This document shows, in pieces, positions 16,922-28,200 of a DNA stretch of 64,000 nt (positions within the stretch are counted from its first letter, which is position 1; the number at the start of each line of letters is the position of its first letter). This stretch comes from Acanthochlamys bracteata (lineage: Eukaryota > Streptophyta > Magnoliopsida > Pandanales > Velloziaceae). The DNA is taken from assembly GCA_019914995.1 (NCBI GenBank), contig CM034128.1:808501-872500 (forward strand). Reading direction: 5' to 3'. Position numbers and translations under genes: made by a program. The notes beneath the pieces are model-generated. The model had not been told where the DNA came from. It saw only the letters and a program-made list of their open reading frames with translations, and made no database searches.

Positions 16922-17433
16922 CCCTAAACTCTAGCTATTCTCTCAATCGAATTATTTTGATAAAATATTTTTATGCCTAGATAAAATATTTTTTATATAA
17001 GTTAAGTCTAAAAAATAGTAAAGTACTCTAAATAAAGGATAGTTGGCATAAATCTACAGTATGTTAGAAAATACTCTTAAAAGGTGGAGATTTTTGTAAA
17101 TGATATTATGTAAAAAATTTTCGGACCATATATTCTCCACCATCCGATCAAAATAATCTCCACCGTCCATTGAAGAGGTGGAGAAGCTATAAATGGGGAA
17201 TGCGAGCTCTCAATTGGGGCCATGAACGAATTCAATCAAGAGTTGTATCCAAGCCAAATAATATAAAGCTTTCTTTCTAAAAAGCTTTCTCTTCAAGTGT
17301 TCCTTATTTTCCCTCTAGTCAATTCAAATTTCTTAGCTATTTTTGATAACTCATTTGGGTGAAAGACTAACTAGCCACAAAGGAGCGTGACTAATTGCCG
17401 CACGAGCCAAGGTAAAACTCTAGATCCGTGACA
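16922..17433 (+). repeat. Left LTR of the gypsy-type element
   Basis: Shares a long collinear block with 19522-19980: CTATTCTCTCAATCGA near its start, GCCTAGATAAAATAT, a TATA-like CTATAAAT, GAGCTCTCA with GGGGCCATGAA, and the end before the primer-binding site. Its left edge is approximate. Confidence 0.75.
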
Positions 17434-19521
17434 AGTGGTATCAGAGTCAAGGTTCTGGCAATAAAAAATGGCAAACGGAAGCGATGTTACCATCTATGAG
17501 GGAAATGAGATTGAAAGGAGAACTTCTGAGAGCAGTCACCAACGGAAGGAGAAGTCTAGGAACGTAATGGCGGATGTGAACGCAAACTCGCTAAGGTAGA
17601 GCTTACTGTAGCCGATAAGGTGGACCAGTTCGAAAAGTTAGGCCAAAGCATCGAGAAGCTCAAGAAGAGACAAGAAGAGCTTCGAGGGGAGATGCAAGGT
17701 GCCTTGAACGTAGTGGTCGAATCATCATCTCGTCAAGGTAAGGCCATTAAAGACTCTCTCTTGGGTGATGTGAATGCTCTTAGGAGGAAAGTAGCGACTC
17801 TTAGGGAAGAGGTCGCAAGGTTAGCTACCGAATTGAGGAATGTTCGAGGGGACTGTGTACTTTGCAAGATGGCGGTTACGTAAGGGAGAGTTTTCGCCAT
17901 ACCCTCAACTTCAACTCCTTTGAAGATGGATGTTCCGAAACCCAAAGCGTATAAGGATGCGCAGAATGCGAAGGAGATTGACAACTTTTTTTGGAGCTTG
18001 GAGCAACTCTTTAAAAGTACCAGTATCACGGGAGATGCAGGTAAGATCGATCGTGCCACTTTTTATCTTGAAGATATCGCAATGATATGGTGAAGGAGGA
18101 GGCATGCCGAGATCGAGAAGGGGACCTGCACTATTGCCACTTGGGAAGAGTTCAAGAGAGAACTCTAACGGCAATTCTATCCGGTGAGTGCCGAGGATGA
18201 GGTAAGGGCAAAGTTTCGGCGCTTGACCCATCGAGATAGTATAAGAGACTGTCAAGGAATTTTCGGAGTTGATCTTAGAGATCCATAATTTTTCTGAAAA
18301 TGAGGCCCTTTTTGTTTTCATGGACAGATTGCAAACATGGGTAAGGCTGGAGATCTAACGGAGAGGACCTCAAGATCTCAACTCTACTATTGCCATAGCC
18401 GAGTCTCTCATAGAGTTCCAACAGTCTGAGAAATATAAGCCTCAAGCGGACTTCAAGAACAATGGCGGTGGACATAGCCATCAAATTAAAGAAGCAAAAC
18501 TTGACTCACCAAAGACCAAGAGAGGCTCCCATAGACGCCAGGAAAGCAATGGCAACAATCGAGAGAATAGTACAAAAATTTTAAAATGCTTTCTTTGTGT
18601 TGGACCTCATATGGCTATGGAATGGCCAAAACAGAACAAACTTTTCGCACTAATAGAAATAATGGACGAGCCACAACAGCAACCTAAAGAAGTAAAGATG
18701 GGCTCATTACAACTACTTAATGCCATCCAAGCCAAAGCCGAATTGCCAAAACGTGAGGTGAATGGTCGAATGTACGTGACAACCAAGGTTAGAGGACGAG
18801 ATGTCCGAGCTTTGGTAGACACATGGGCAATCCATAACTTCTTCGAGGAGAATGAAGTAACAAGGCTAGGCGTCAAGTACGAAAAAGGATAAGGATGGAT
18901 TAATGCAGTTAATTCCGAACCCAAATCTATTGTTGGTGTTGCCCGTTGGGTCAAAACTCGCATATGCGAGTGGTCTGGTCTTCTGGACTTTTCTGTTGTG
19001 CTCATGAATGATTTTCTATAGTTCTTGGAATGGAGTTTATCGATCGCGTAAAGGCCGTACCTATCGCTTTTGCCAATTCTATGTGGATCATGGATGAAGG
19101 GAAAACGTGCATGGTACATTTGTCGCGAGAAGTAAATTTCCAATCCAAAACTACTTTGGCCTTACAATCCTCAAGGGAGAAGGAGGAGGTACAACCAACA
19201 ATCCAGGCCATCCCAAAAGAACCAAATCATCTCAACATGGAGCGAAGGGATGATCAAAGTATCGCAGCGTCCTTAAGAGCTTCGGCATCTATTATAATGT
19301 CACCTGAACGGGACGTGGAAGAAATTCTGAGACATCGATTCATCCCAAGGCGTGGTAATCGTCTATATTATTCTTAATATTTGGTCAAGTGAAAGGGTCG
19401 GCCAGACGATGAGTCAAGTTGGGAGCATGGGCCATTCCACCATAAGATCCAAGAGTTTCGCTACAGCTCCACACAACCGCGATGAGAGCATCGCGAAATA
19501 GGTGGGAAAGAATATCACGGT

Positions 19522-19980
19522 ATGGCTATTTTGACTATTCTCTCAATCGAAATTACCTTGATAAAATATTTTATGCCTAGATAAAATATCTTATACATAA
19601 GCTAAGTCTAGAGAATGGCAAAGTACTTTAGATAAAAGATATTTGGTATAAATCTATAATAGATTAAGAAATACTCTAAAAATATGGAGATTTTTATAAA
19701 GAATATTATGTAAGAATTTTTCGGATTATATATTTTCCACCGACCGATCAAAATAATTTCCACCGTCCGTTGAGGAGATAGAGAAACTATAAATAAGAGA
19801 GGTGAGCTCTCATTTGGGGCCATGAAGCTCTCTCTTCAAGTGTTCTTTATTTTCCCTCTGATCCATTCAAATCTTTTAGCTATTTTTGATAGCTTATTTT
19901 GATGAAAGATTGACTTAGAAAAAAAAAAATTTGACTAAATACTGCACAAATCAAGATAAAACTCTAACTCTATGGAGTCA
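19522..19980 (+). repeat. Right LTR of the gypsy-type element
   Basis: Collinear with the left LTR with many differences and some length changes. It follows a purine-rich tract. No clean target-site duplication is visible, consistent with age. Confidence 0.75.
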
Positions 19981-20443
19981 AGTTAGCAGTACACGCTAAC
20001 ATAGGCGGATCTTGTAAAAAGAAGGAGACACTAGCTAACTAGTACTGAAGCAGCAGCAGTGTGCAGCGTCATGGATCAACTGCAGACGATCGTTATCTGC
20101 AGTGCATCGTTTAAATGCGCTGTCTGTACAACAACAGCAGCAACAACATCTCTGCATCTGTCTTGCATCACCGCACCCATTTTTAGATAATCAAGAAATT
20201 TTTTCTTTATTTTTTCATCGATTTCTTTCTTTCTGAATCCAAGAAACAATCCAAAGACAAAGAACTAAAGAAAAAGCGTTTGATCAGCTGTTTCAGGCAG
20301 GCTTCTGATTAACGTCTGCTTCTTCTGAAGAGTTTCAGAGATGTTTTCAGCGAAAATTTACTTTTCCTAATCTTTCTTACGTTAAAAAAAGAGTAAATTT
20401 TCACTTTTTTTCGTTACCCTGAACACGCCGAGCGAGAGAGAGC
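19981..20443 (+). other. Upstream region of the trihelix gene
   Basis: About 460 bp between the LTR element and the trihelix start codon. It has CAG/CAA-rich and pyrimidine-rich stretches expected of a plant 5' UTR or promoter. The LTR element ends close upstream, so some ancestral promoter sequence may have been displaced. No ORF. Confidence 0.4.
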
Positions 20444-22892
20444 ATGCAGAGTGGCTATGGAGGATGTGGAGGTGGGGGAGGAGGAGGCGGCGGTGTTTCA
20501 GAAATGCAGCAGTTCATGATCGACACAGGTGCAGCAGCAGCTTTGTTTCCAACAACCGCCGCCGCTGCCGTACCATTTCCCTTCCACCCTTCTTCTCACT
20601 CTCCTTCACATCACCCGCCGCCAGTACCGCAACAGTTCCATCAGTTCCATTCATTTCCTGTAACTCAACAACTTTTCCACCCAAATTTCCATTTTTTTCA
20701 AAACCAGCAGCAAAAACAGCAGCAGCAGCGAGAGCAACAACCGAGGTTGCAGCTTCACCAAGTCGGGTTAGAAGATTCTGGACCGGAGAGTTCGAGTCCT
20801 CCTACACTGCCTCAGCCTTTACCGTTAATTAACGGCGGTGGACCTGGGTTCTTGGCTTCCTCTATTAGCTTCAAGCTTTCTGTGAATGATAGCGGAAACG
20901 GTGAGGGCGGCGGCGGCGGTGTTGAAGACGGTGATGTGACGGAGACAAGCGGTATAACGACATGGCAAAGAGAAGAAGATTCTTCCATTAAAGAACCATT
21001 TTGGTGAGCAAGAAAATTTTTTCCTTCCCTGTTTTGAATGCCATGCATTGTTTTTTGTGATAATGCCCCTGAAAGGAAATGGGGAACTCTTTGGTCTCTC
21101 TGTTTCAGTCCTGCTTATTAGTGTTTTGGAACTAATTCTAGCTAGCATTTTGAAGAAATCGAAAAATAAAGTTCTTGATGATTCTTGAAGGATCATTTTT
21201 GAACCAATTAGCCAAAGAAGTTCCAAGAAAAGTTTCTATCAACGGTTTAACTCATTCCTAAAAAGGCAGCGTTGTAGAAGATAAAGATAGAAAGCCAGTT
21301 CATCTACTTCCCTGCTCGTGCTTTGCAAATTTTCAATTATGAAAGACTTTATCATCTTCACTTGTTGGCAAAATGTTAGCTTTTTTTTTTCCCTCCTATG
21401 ACTGCAAAGTTTTAAGTTTTAGTCTTCTCTGTTTTCATGAACTTGGACTTCATCAACAGAAACAACGACAACAACAAGAGAGGGAAGGAAAAACAACCAG
21501 CGAGTCCTCAAAACTACAGTACTAAGAGAATCAAAGAAACCGTTCACCTCGATAGCCAGCATGAACTCCGTAACATTAGTGGCAGCAATTACAAGCTCTT
21601 CAGTGAACTTGAAGCAATCTACAAGCTTGGAGGCGGTAGGGGTGGCGATGTTGGGAGTGGTGGGGGCGGAGGCGTTCCTAGTGCAAATAACCAGCAAACA
21701 GGCTCTGGTTCAGCCCTCACCGGAGATAACCCTGTAGGGAGTGAATGTATTCCCCATGCTGCAATTGATTCGCAAGGCTCAGATACCTCTACAGGGGAGG
21801 ATGCAGCGCAGCCTGTGAAGAACACGTTCAAGAAAGCAAGAAAGAAGCACCGATGGAGACGTTGGAAGCAGCAGTTGAGCTCGATTGCTTCCTTCTTTGA
21901 GAGCCTTGTGAAGCAACTGATGGAACACCAGGAGAGTCTTCATAGGAAATTCATTGAAGTTATTGAGCTGCGCGACCGTGACCATTCTGCCCGCAAAGAC
22001 ACGTGGCGGCAGCAGCAGGCTGCCAATGCCAGCAGAAGAGCTGCTGATCGTGCAAACGACCGCAGTCTTGCTGCGTCAAGAGAAGCGGTCATTATCTCAT
22101 TACTCGAGAAACTCACTGGAGAATCCATAGACTTTCCTCCACAAACCTCTGTAGAGACTGACGTTTGCAATCTTAACTCGGATGCTGCGACAATGAGTCC
22201 CTTAACGCCGATGAACTCCAGTAGACGGCCGAAGGTGGAAGTTCAGGCTTTGATCAGGGTTCGCAGTGGACTGGAAACCAGGTTTAAGGAGGCAGGATTG
22301 AAAGGGCCACTTTGGGAAGAAGTTAGTTCAGCAACGGCGGTGATTGGCTACCGCTGTAGTGCCAAACGGTGCAAGGAAAAATGGGAGAACATCAACAAAT
22401 AGGTCAGGAGGACGAAGGACAGCGGCAAGAGACGCCCGCAGCATTCCAAGATGTGCCCGTACTTCCACCAGCTTGACGAGCTCTACTCCAACTCACTCAA
22501 CAAGAGAACATCCACTTTCACAGAGCATTCGATTCGTTCAACAGTGGAAGGAAGGATAATTCAGAGCTGCTAGATGCCGTTGTAGTGTCCACCGTTCCAC
22601 CTAGCAACTTGAAGTCTTGAATAATAACAACAGCAATTTGTTGCCAGCAGAAATGGGATCACTGATGTTTGATTTCAATGACAAAGGCAACCGTGGTAAT
22701 GAGGAACAAGCCTGTCGCAATAATGTTCACGCCAATGATATGAGAACGTTAACAGAGATGGTGAAGCTAACAGAGTTCAGATGGAAGGAGAAGGAAAAAG
22801 CCGAGATGTTAACTGCAGTCAAGATCATGGAAGAACCCGAGGAAAGAAGCTTCAGATTAAGCACCAACGGCAAGCGAAAGAACAACCTATAG
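20444..22892 (+). pseudogene. Trihelix (GT-2/GTL2-like) transcription factor gene, disrupted
   Basis: Exon 1 (20444-21003) encodes a Gly-rich start, His/Gln-rich low-complexity sequence and REEDSSIKEPFW, ending at a good donor (GTGAGC). Exon 2 encodes NYKLFSELEAIYK, a basic stretch, a long central helix (SFFESLVKQLMEHQESLHRK onward) and a C-terminal trihelix, EVQALIRVRSGLETRF to KRCKEKWENINK. Three faults suggest decay. The expected 3' splice site before exon 2 (TTTTCAG) reads TTTTCATG, and no in-phase AG is found nearby. The Trp that usually starts the trihelix is Arg (RRPKVEV). A TAG replaces the Tyr of the expected NINKYF, although the same frame then continues with family-like residues ending FHQLDELY. 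Later sequence (22617-22892) sits in another frame. It could still make a truncated protein. Confidence 0.75.
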
Positions 22893-23366
22893 GCAATCCT
22901 ACTGATCGTTTCTTTCAAAGGTTAGAATCCTGAAAAACATTAGCTAACTAAAGATCCCCTGCAAAGTTGAACGAGTTGTATGTAAAACAACACGAGAGCT
23001 TTTTCTATGGGCTTGAACTTCTGTTTGGGCTTTCTCTATGGGCTGATCTTGGACTTTACCTATAAGACTTACGTAACGGCCCGTGCGAGTAATCTAAAAG
23101 AAAGAGACAGCCGGGCGGAGCTGAGAAGCGGACGAACTACTTCGTAAATCAGTTATTACAAAAACTAACAACAACTAAATTTAATCACTGGAACGAACTA
23201 AGTTCGGTTAAGAAATTTCAAAATAGAGGTAATATGAACGCCGTTGCATGGGTACCTTCAATTTATAACCAACTCCGGGCTAGTTATAAATACGGAACCT
23301 GTGAAAACATATTCCTGCACTGCACTGCATAGCTGAGAAGTATCTAAAACAAACAAACATTCAGCT
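22893..23366 (+). other. Promoter and 5' leader of PPO copy 1
   Basis: From 22977 on, this sequence is repeated at 30839-31228 upstream of PPO copy 2. It contains a TATA box and a short leader with A-rich AAACAAACAAAC close to the ATG. Nothing else is apparent. Confidence 0.6.
23285..23292 (+). promoter_or_regulatory. TATA box of PPO copy 1
   Basis: TATAAATA, 75 bp upstream of the ATG, a normal spacing for a plant RNA polymerase II promoter with a short leader. Confidence 0.7.
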
Positions 23367-24911
23367 ATGGCATTTCAACCTTCTTCAGGCATTCTCATTC
23401 TTATCGCCGTCTTGTTCTTGGCTTTCGACTCGCAGACATTTGCGAAACCGCTGCAAGGTCCTGACTTATCTCGGTGCTCTAACGTCAGCGAGTGCTGTAT
23501 TCCTCCGTCGGATGAAATTGTGGACTTCAAGCCTCCTCCGACTCAGAACCACGTATGCATGCGTCGCGCTGCCCATTTGGTCGACGAGGAATATAAGAGG
23601 AAGTTCGATAACGCTACGAAACTAATGAGGCAACTTCCTAAGGAACATCCCTGGAACTGGGAGCGACAGGCAGCCCTACATTGCGCCTATTGCGACTTCA
23701 AGCTTGACCAAGTAGGACATCCTGGAACAAAATTTGTCGTCCATGGGTCCTGGTTATTTTTCCCGTTCCATCGCGCGTATCTTTACTTCCACGAACGCAT
23801 CCTCGGCAAGCTTATCGGAGACGAAACGTTCAGGCTACCTTTTTGGAATTGGGACTCGCCCGACGGCATGGAACTGCCGTCTCTTTATATGGACCCGGAG
23901 TCTGCACTCTACGACAACACTCGCTGGCCTGAGCAGAAACCACTGAACCTCTTGAATTTCAAACCCAACGTAACATCCCCCCAGGAGCATATCAAGATGA
24001 ATCTTGGGTCTTTGTACCGAGTGATAGTTACCGGAGGTACCCCCGAGCAAATATTCATGGGAGGACCTTTTCGTGACGGAGACGACCTAGAACAATCTGT
24101 CGAAGGCACTCTGGAGAGGTACCAACACGCCACAGTGCATCGTACCGTCGGAGATAATATGGGAGATATACTTAAGGCCGGACTAGACCCCTTATTTTAT
24201 GCCCACCATGCCAATGTCGATCGTCTGTGGGAAATGTGGAGGCATCTCCCCGGACGACAAGACTTCTCCGACCCTGATTGGCTAGACTCTGCTTTCTTCT
24301 TCTGGGACGAGAACTTGCAACTCGTCCGAATCAAAGTGCGGGATGTTCTCGACACCAAGCAACTCGGCTACGTCTACGAAGACGTTCCGGCGCTTTGGCT
24401 TGATGCAAAAACCATTTTTCGTAGGATGACGACCCCCGCGTTTGAAGTACAGGCGTCTGTGTCCACGCCGGACATGTTTCCCCTTGTCCTAAGCAGCTCC
24501 CCTTTAAGAATTCCACTAAAGAGGAACGCCGATTTGTTCAACTTCTTTCTTCACGAACCGGCCGAAGATGAGGTGATCGTTATTAGAGGAATCAAATACG
24601 ATCCTACGCAACGGGTGGCGTTTGATGTTTATGTCTCCGTACCTTCGGCAACACCGACGAGAAACACCCTTGATTTATCCGACACGACAAGAACTCTTCC
24701 GATGGCATGGGCAGGAGGCTTCGCGAATTTCGCCAGCAGCGCAGCAAGTCACCAGCAAATCTCCCAGGAACTCATTATAGAGCTGCCCAATTTGCTAGCC
24801 AGCATCGGCGCCGAGAAGAAAAACTTGATCGTTATCACCATTGTTCCACAAATGATGACTACTAAAGTCGACATAGAGAGTATAGAGATCACCAATTTGT
24901 CTAAGCTCTGA
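23367..24911 (+). CDS. PPO: Polyphenol oxidase (catechol oxidase/tyrosinase), copy 1, secretory type
   Basis: Type-3 copper enzyme oxidising o-diphenols to quinones, linked to browning and defence. Intronless, 514 residues. CuA ligands are H105 (HCAYC, with the cysteine expected for the His-Cys thioether), H126 (VHGSW) and H135 (FPFHRAY). CuB ligands are H254 and H258 (HATVH) and H281 in DPLFYAHHANVD, which fits the tyrosinase signature. The DWL region (DPDWLDSAFFFWDE) and a C-terminal KFDV-type region (VAFDVYVS) follow. The N-terminus is a short hydrophobic signal peptide (ILILIAVLFLAF) with no plastid transit peptide or twin-arginine thylakoid signal, and N-glycosylation sequons occur (NVS, NAT, NVT). 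This suggests the secretory route and perhaps the vacuole, as reported for one poplar PPO. It is shorter than the usual precursor of about 590 residues because the bipartite plastid signal is missing. Confidence 0.96.
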   Translation: MAFQPSSGILILIAVLFLAFDSQTFAKPLQGPDLSRCSNVSECCIPPSDEIVDFKPPPTQNHVCMRRAAHLVDEEYKRKFDNATKLMRQLPKEHPWNWERQAALHCAYCDFKLDQVGHPGTKFVVHGSWLFFPFHRAYLYFHERILGKLIGDETFRLPFWNWDSPDGMELPSLYMDPESALYDNTRWPEQKPLNLLNFKPNVTSPQEHIKMNLGSLYRVIVTGGTPEQIFMGGPFRDGDDLEQSVEGTLERYQHATVHRTVGDNMGDILKAGLDPLFYAHHANVDRLWEMWRHLPGRQDFSDPDWLDSAFFFWDENLQLVRIKVRDVLDTKQLGYVYEDVPALWLDAKTIFRRMTTPAFEVQASVSTPDMFPLVLSSSPLRIPLKRNADLFNFFLHEPAEDEVIVIRGIKYDPTQRVAFDVYVSVPSATPTRNTLDLSDTTRTLPMAWAGGFANFASSAASHQQISQELIIELPNLLASIGAEKKNLIVITIVPQMMTTKVDIESIEITNLSKL

Positions 24912-25249
24912 TCGTACAAATGCATTATGTAACTAGCACTAACATAACAACAATTTTATCATCAGCCATCCAAAATGTAAATGACCACAATTTCATGTAT
25001 CAACACAAACAATGTTATACAAACGCCATGAACGCATGAAGTTTATCCAAAAAATGTTCCCGGTCTATAATTGATTACAAAAATTGCTTAGCCCTGGAAA
25101 AAATTCTAGGGCTCAAGTTCAGGTTACCCATTGAATCTCGTCTCTTGCAAGAAAAACATCCGTATTCCACCAATTTGAAAAGAGGTCCTCTCCTCTGAAT
25201 ACTTCAAAAAGCATGCGCAGAAGTACATCCCAGTGGAAATAAAAAACAG
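24912..25249. other. Convergent spacer between PPO copy 1 and PINX1
   Basis: 338 bp shared by the 3' UTRs of PPO (plus) and PINX1 (minus). The short distance makes overlapping transcript ends likely. No ORF or repeat apart from its copy at 32774-33111. Confidence 0.6.
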
Positions 25250-28200
25250 TTAGACTTTGATGAGCCTCACTTTCTTGCCTTCCACAATGAATCTTCTACT
25301 TCCCTCCAACTATAAGACAGAACCGCAGAGGTCATCAATTGCTTGGGGAAATAAATAAAAACAAGTACACCAATCAAGATTCTAGCCAACTTGAAGTGAG
25401 TAATACAAATATATTACGTCAAAAATAAGAACTTTCCGAACCGCCCACAAATGAAAAGAAAGGAAAATAAAAATTCTCAAACAGCTGTTTTTAGAAAACG
25501 AATGTAAAATGAGGATACCTTATTCTTTAAGAACGAAAGTCCCTCTTCCTTTGAAGAGAAGGTAGAAAATACAGAAGAGGAACTTGCTTCAACGAGTTCT
25601 TTAAGCTTCTTCAACCTCAATGATTGAGAAGGAGCCTTAAAAGAAAACACAAGACGTTATGAAATGCAATGAGTATTACCATACTAAGTCTAGTCTTTCA
25701 CTAACCTGGAGAAGAAGTTGCTTGCACAACTTTTTCAGTTTCGGTCTGGAATCAACATTATCAAAATCTTCTGCGCATTTTAGTCTTTTCAAATCAGTAG
25801 AATCTGAAGCATACTCCTTGTCACTGTCATCAAAACATTTCTTTTTTCCTTCCCAATAGCAACCTGCAACTTTCTTCGGTCGATCTTTAATTCCAAGACC
25901 CTGCTTCCCAGATGTTGCTTTATCCTATAAAGATTAGCATCACGTTATCGTTACAGATAAGGCACGATGAGGTGGAAAGCAATACAAAGATAGAGATATA
26001 GCAGCCAAAAAATGAAAAAGCTGAGAAAAGTTTAGCATATAGCAATCATCTTACTGATTTATTGACAGGGTACGAAACCTACCCACAGCATGTGCGATAC
26101 AATGTACTTGAGAGGCTAAACATTACCAGATATAAAGGCATTCATCAACCATTTCAGTGTTGCAAACTTATTAATGGCACAACTACAAAAGATGCAAAAC
26201 CTTTTGCTTTTTCCCAAGGGCGTCGAAGTGAAAACTTTGTGGCTCATCCAAGGGCTCCTATTTCAGTAACATATGGTAGAAAAAATCATGCATAACATAG
26301 GAGACATACAATACCATCCCTATAATACTCAGATGCATGGGAGCATCAGCCTAAGTAGTAGCATTTTTACTCATATCTAGAACCTTGGTTGTCCATTTCA
26401 GCATTTTGGTCATTACAAGTGGTTTCTCATCCAGCAATGAACGGTTCAGTGGCTCATGCATTATGAAAATATGTAAATAATCTTAGACAAGCTACTAAAG
26501 AATGATATACAGCATATTAAGTCTTCATCACACAATGTTGATACATATTCTGGTCGAAAATGTTGCTTCTCCTCTTCTAGGAACAAGCTATTCACTGAGT
26601 AAGACTGGGATAGATCAATATCGAGAAACTATTTGCATTCATAGCTTTAGCAATTAACTATGATAAAAGAGATACAAAGAAAGATCATTTTCAGAACTCA
26701 AAATTATCATGGGAATATTAACAAAAGAATATTAAAATTATAGTAACCATTTGAAGCGAATCATTACAATAGTTTAACCTTTGCAATTTATTAAGAAGAA
26801 ATGTATACAATACGCAAAATGGTCATTTACCTGGACAAGTTTGTAAAGATTTTCCTGATCTTCTTCATCAAATGCACTTCTCTCTTGCGAAACTGATTTA
26901 CAACCCTTTCTCTTGACGACAGACTTCGCTCCAAGAAACCCTCCCCAAACAAATCCATGCTTGTGACCCCACCAGTCAAGCTTTGCAGCATCACGAGCAT
27001 CTGAACCTGTGCTCATAACATATGCCATGTAAACTTTGCAAAAATCAAACTCAGCAAAAGGAAAAACTAGGTATAGGATATGGCTACAGAATTCAGAAGA
27101 AGTATACATAATGGTAACAATATAACTTTAAAAGTAAATGTCATGCTAAATGTACACCAGAAACTTATTACTAAGAAATGCCCTAGCACCACAAGATACA
27201 ATGATCACTTCACAAGAATGGTGCTATACCATCCCACACAGATATAAACATGGCAGTATGCACAATGACATCATTGCAGCGTCACAGTGATCAGTCACAA
27301 ATTTTTTGAAAATTATCCCCAATCACAAATAATTCTGATGCAAGAAAAGGTTTGCCAAGTTAAAAAGATTAACAAACAAAAGTATAGATGAATTGTGGTT
27401 GCTAGACTTACTGTACAACAATAGCTCCTCTCCTCCACAAGCACGATACTTTCAAAGTATTAATTGTAAACTAGAATTGCTGAAATAAAATGTCACTACA
27501 AAATTCATAGAGGAGGAACACAGGCCAAATGAAGGAGAGTCAACAGACCAAAAGAGAAAGTAAAACAGCAAAACCAAATGGCTAAAGGAAACTCCCAAGG
27601 GCATGCCAATATGCATACCTCCTTCTTGATAGACTTGAGGCTCTATTAATTCTGATGAAGGTTCACTATCTGAGTCAGGTATAGCCTCCTTTTTCTCTTC
27701 AACCTTATTGCACTGAAAAAGTACCATATGGCTATCAAAGCAACGAACCAAAACAAAAAGTATACTGCCAAAATCAAATCATCAATAGAAGCGATACTAT
27801 CTCAGCTAATGAGTATCTCAATCAACCTAGCTAGCGTCGTCCTTGATTAACTTAATCAACCTAGCAATACCATGCTTGAGCATTACTACACCACCTTCTT
27901 ACATCACCAACTAATAGAAAGTGATAATCAGCATATAACTGGTGAATAATAATGGTTGATTTGGCTGAGAAATTGGTAGAATTGCATTGTTGCATGCATA
28001 AAACGAATTATAGGAAAGCAGCGAGATTAGTAGATTCTCTAAGTATATGTTTGCACCAACAACCAAAAGATTAGATGGATTTAATCTTTGATTATATATT
28101 TTTACTATATTGATATTGGAGTTGATTTTGCACAAACCCAATCTTAATTACGAGAGGAAGGGAGAGAACATCCGAAATGTTAAATCCAAGTGCTTCAAAA

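Larger units (their letters stand above)
16922..19980 (+). mobile_element. Decayed Ty3/gypsy-type LTR retrotransposon, gag/protease-only interior
   Basis: A fossil LTR element of about 3.06 kb. The parts are a left LTR, a primer-binding site matching the initiator-Met tRNA type (TGGTATCAGAG, just after 17433), a gag-like region with a coiled-coil stretch (about 17460-18600), a zinc-knuckle/aspartic-protease-like stretch (about 18580-18900), a purine-rich tract near 19500 and a right LTR. No reverse transcriptase or integrase region is recognisable, so it resembles short gag-only non-autonomous elements. It is broken, with several breaks, and the two LTRs have clearly diverged, so the insertion is old. 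Confidence 0.8.
22977..26132 (+). repeat. Duplicated core, copy A (PPO plus PINX1 3' end)
   Basis: Matches 30839-33993 almost base for base, with an offset of 7862 bp that becomes 7861 after a 1-bp length change. Visible differences cluster at about 25466-25500. The copy covers the PPO promoter, the intronless PPO, the convergent spacer and PINX1 exons 9-11. No terminal inverted repeats or target-site duplications mark the ends. Confidence 0.95.

Noticed and set aside
22617-22892. Separate small gene after the trihelix gene
   Set aside because: It begins at a TTG, has no promoter context and its charged helical sequence fits a frame-shifted tail of the trihelix gene.
23734-24516. Extra ORFs inside the PPO genes on both strands
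   Set aside because: Shadow frames of the strongly conserved PPO coding sequence, repeated exactly in copy 2.
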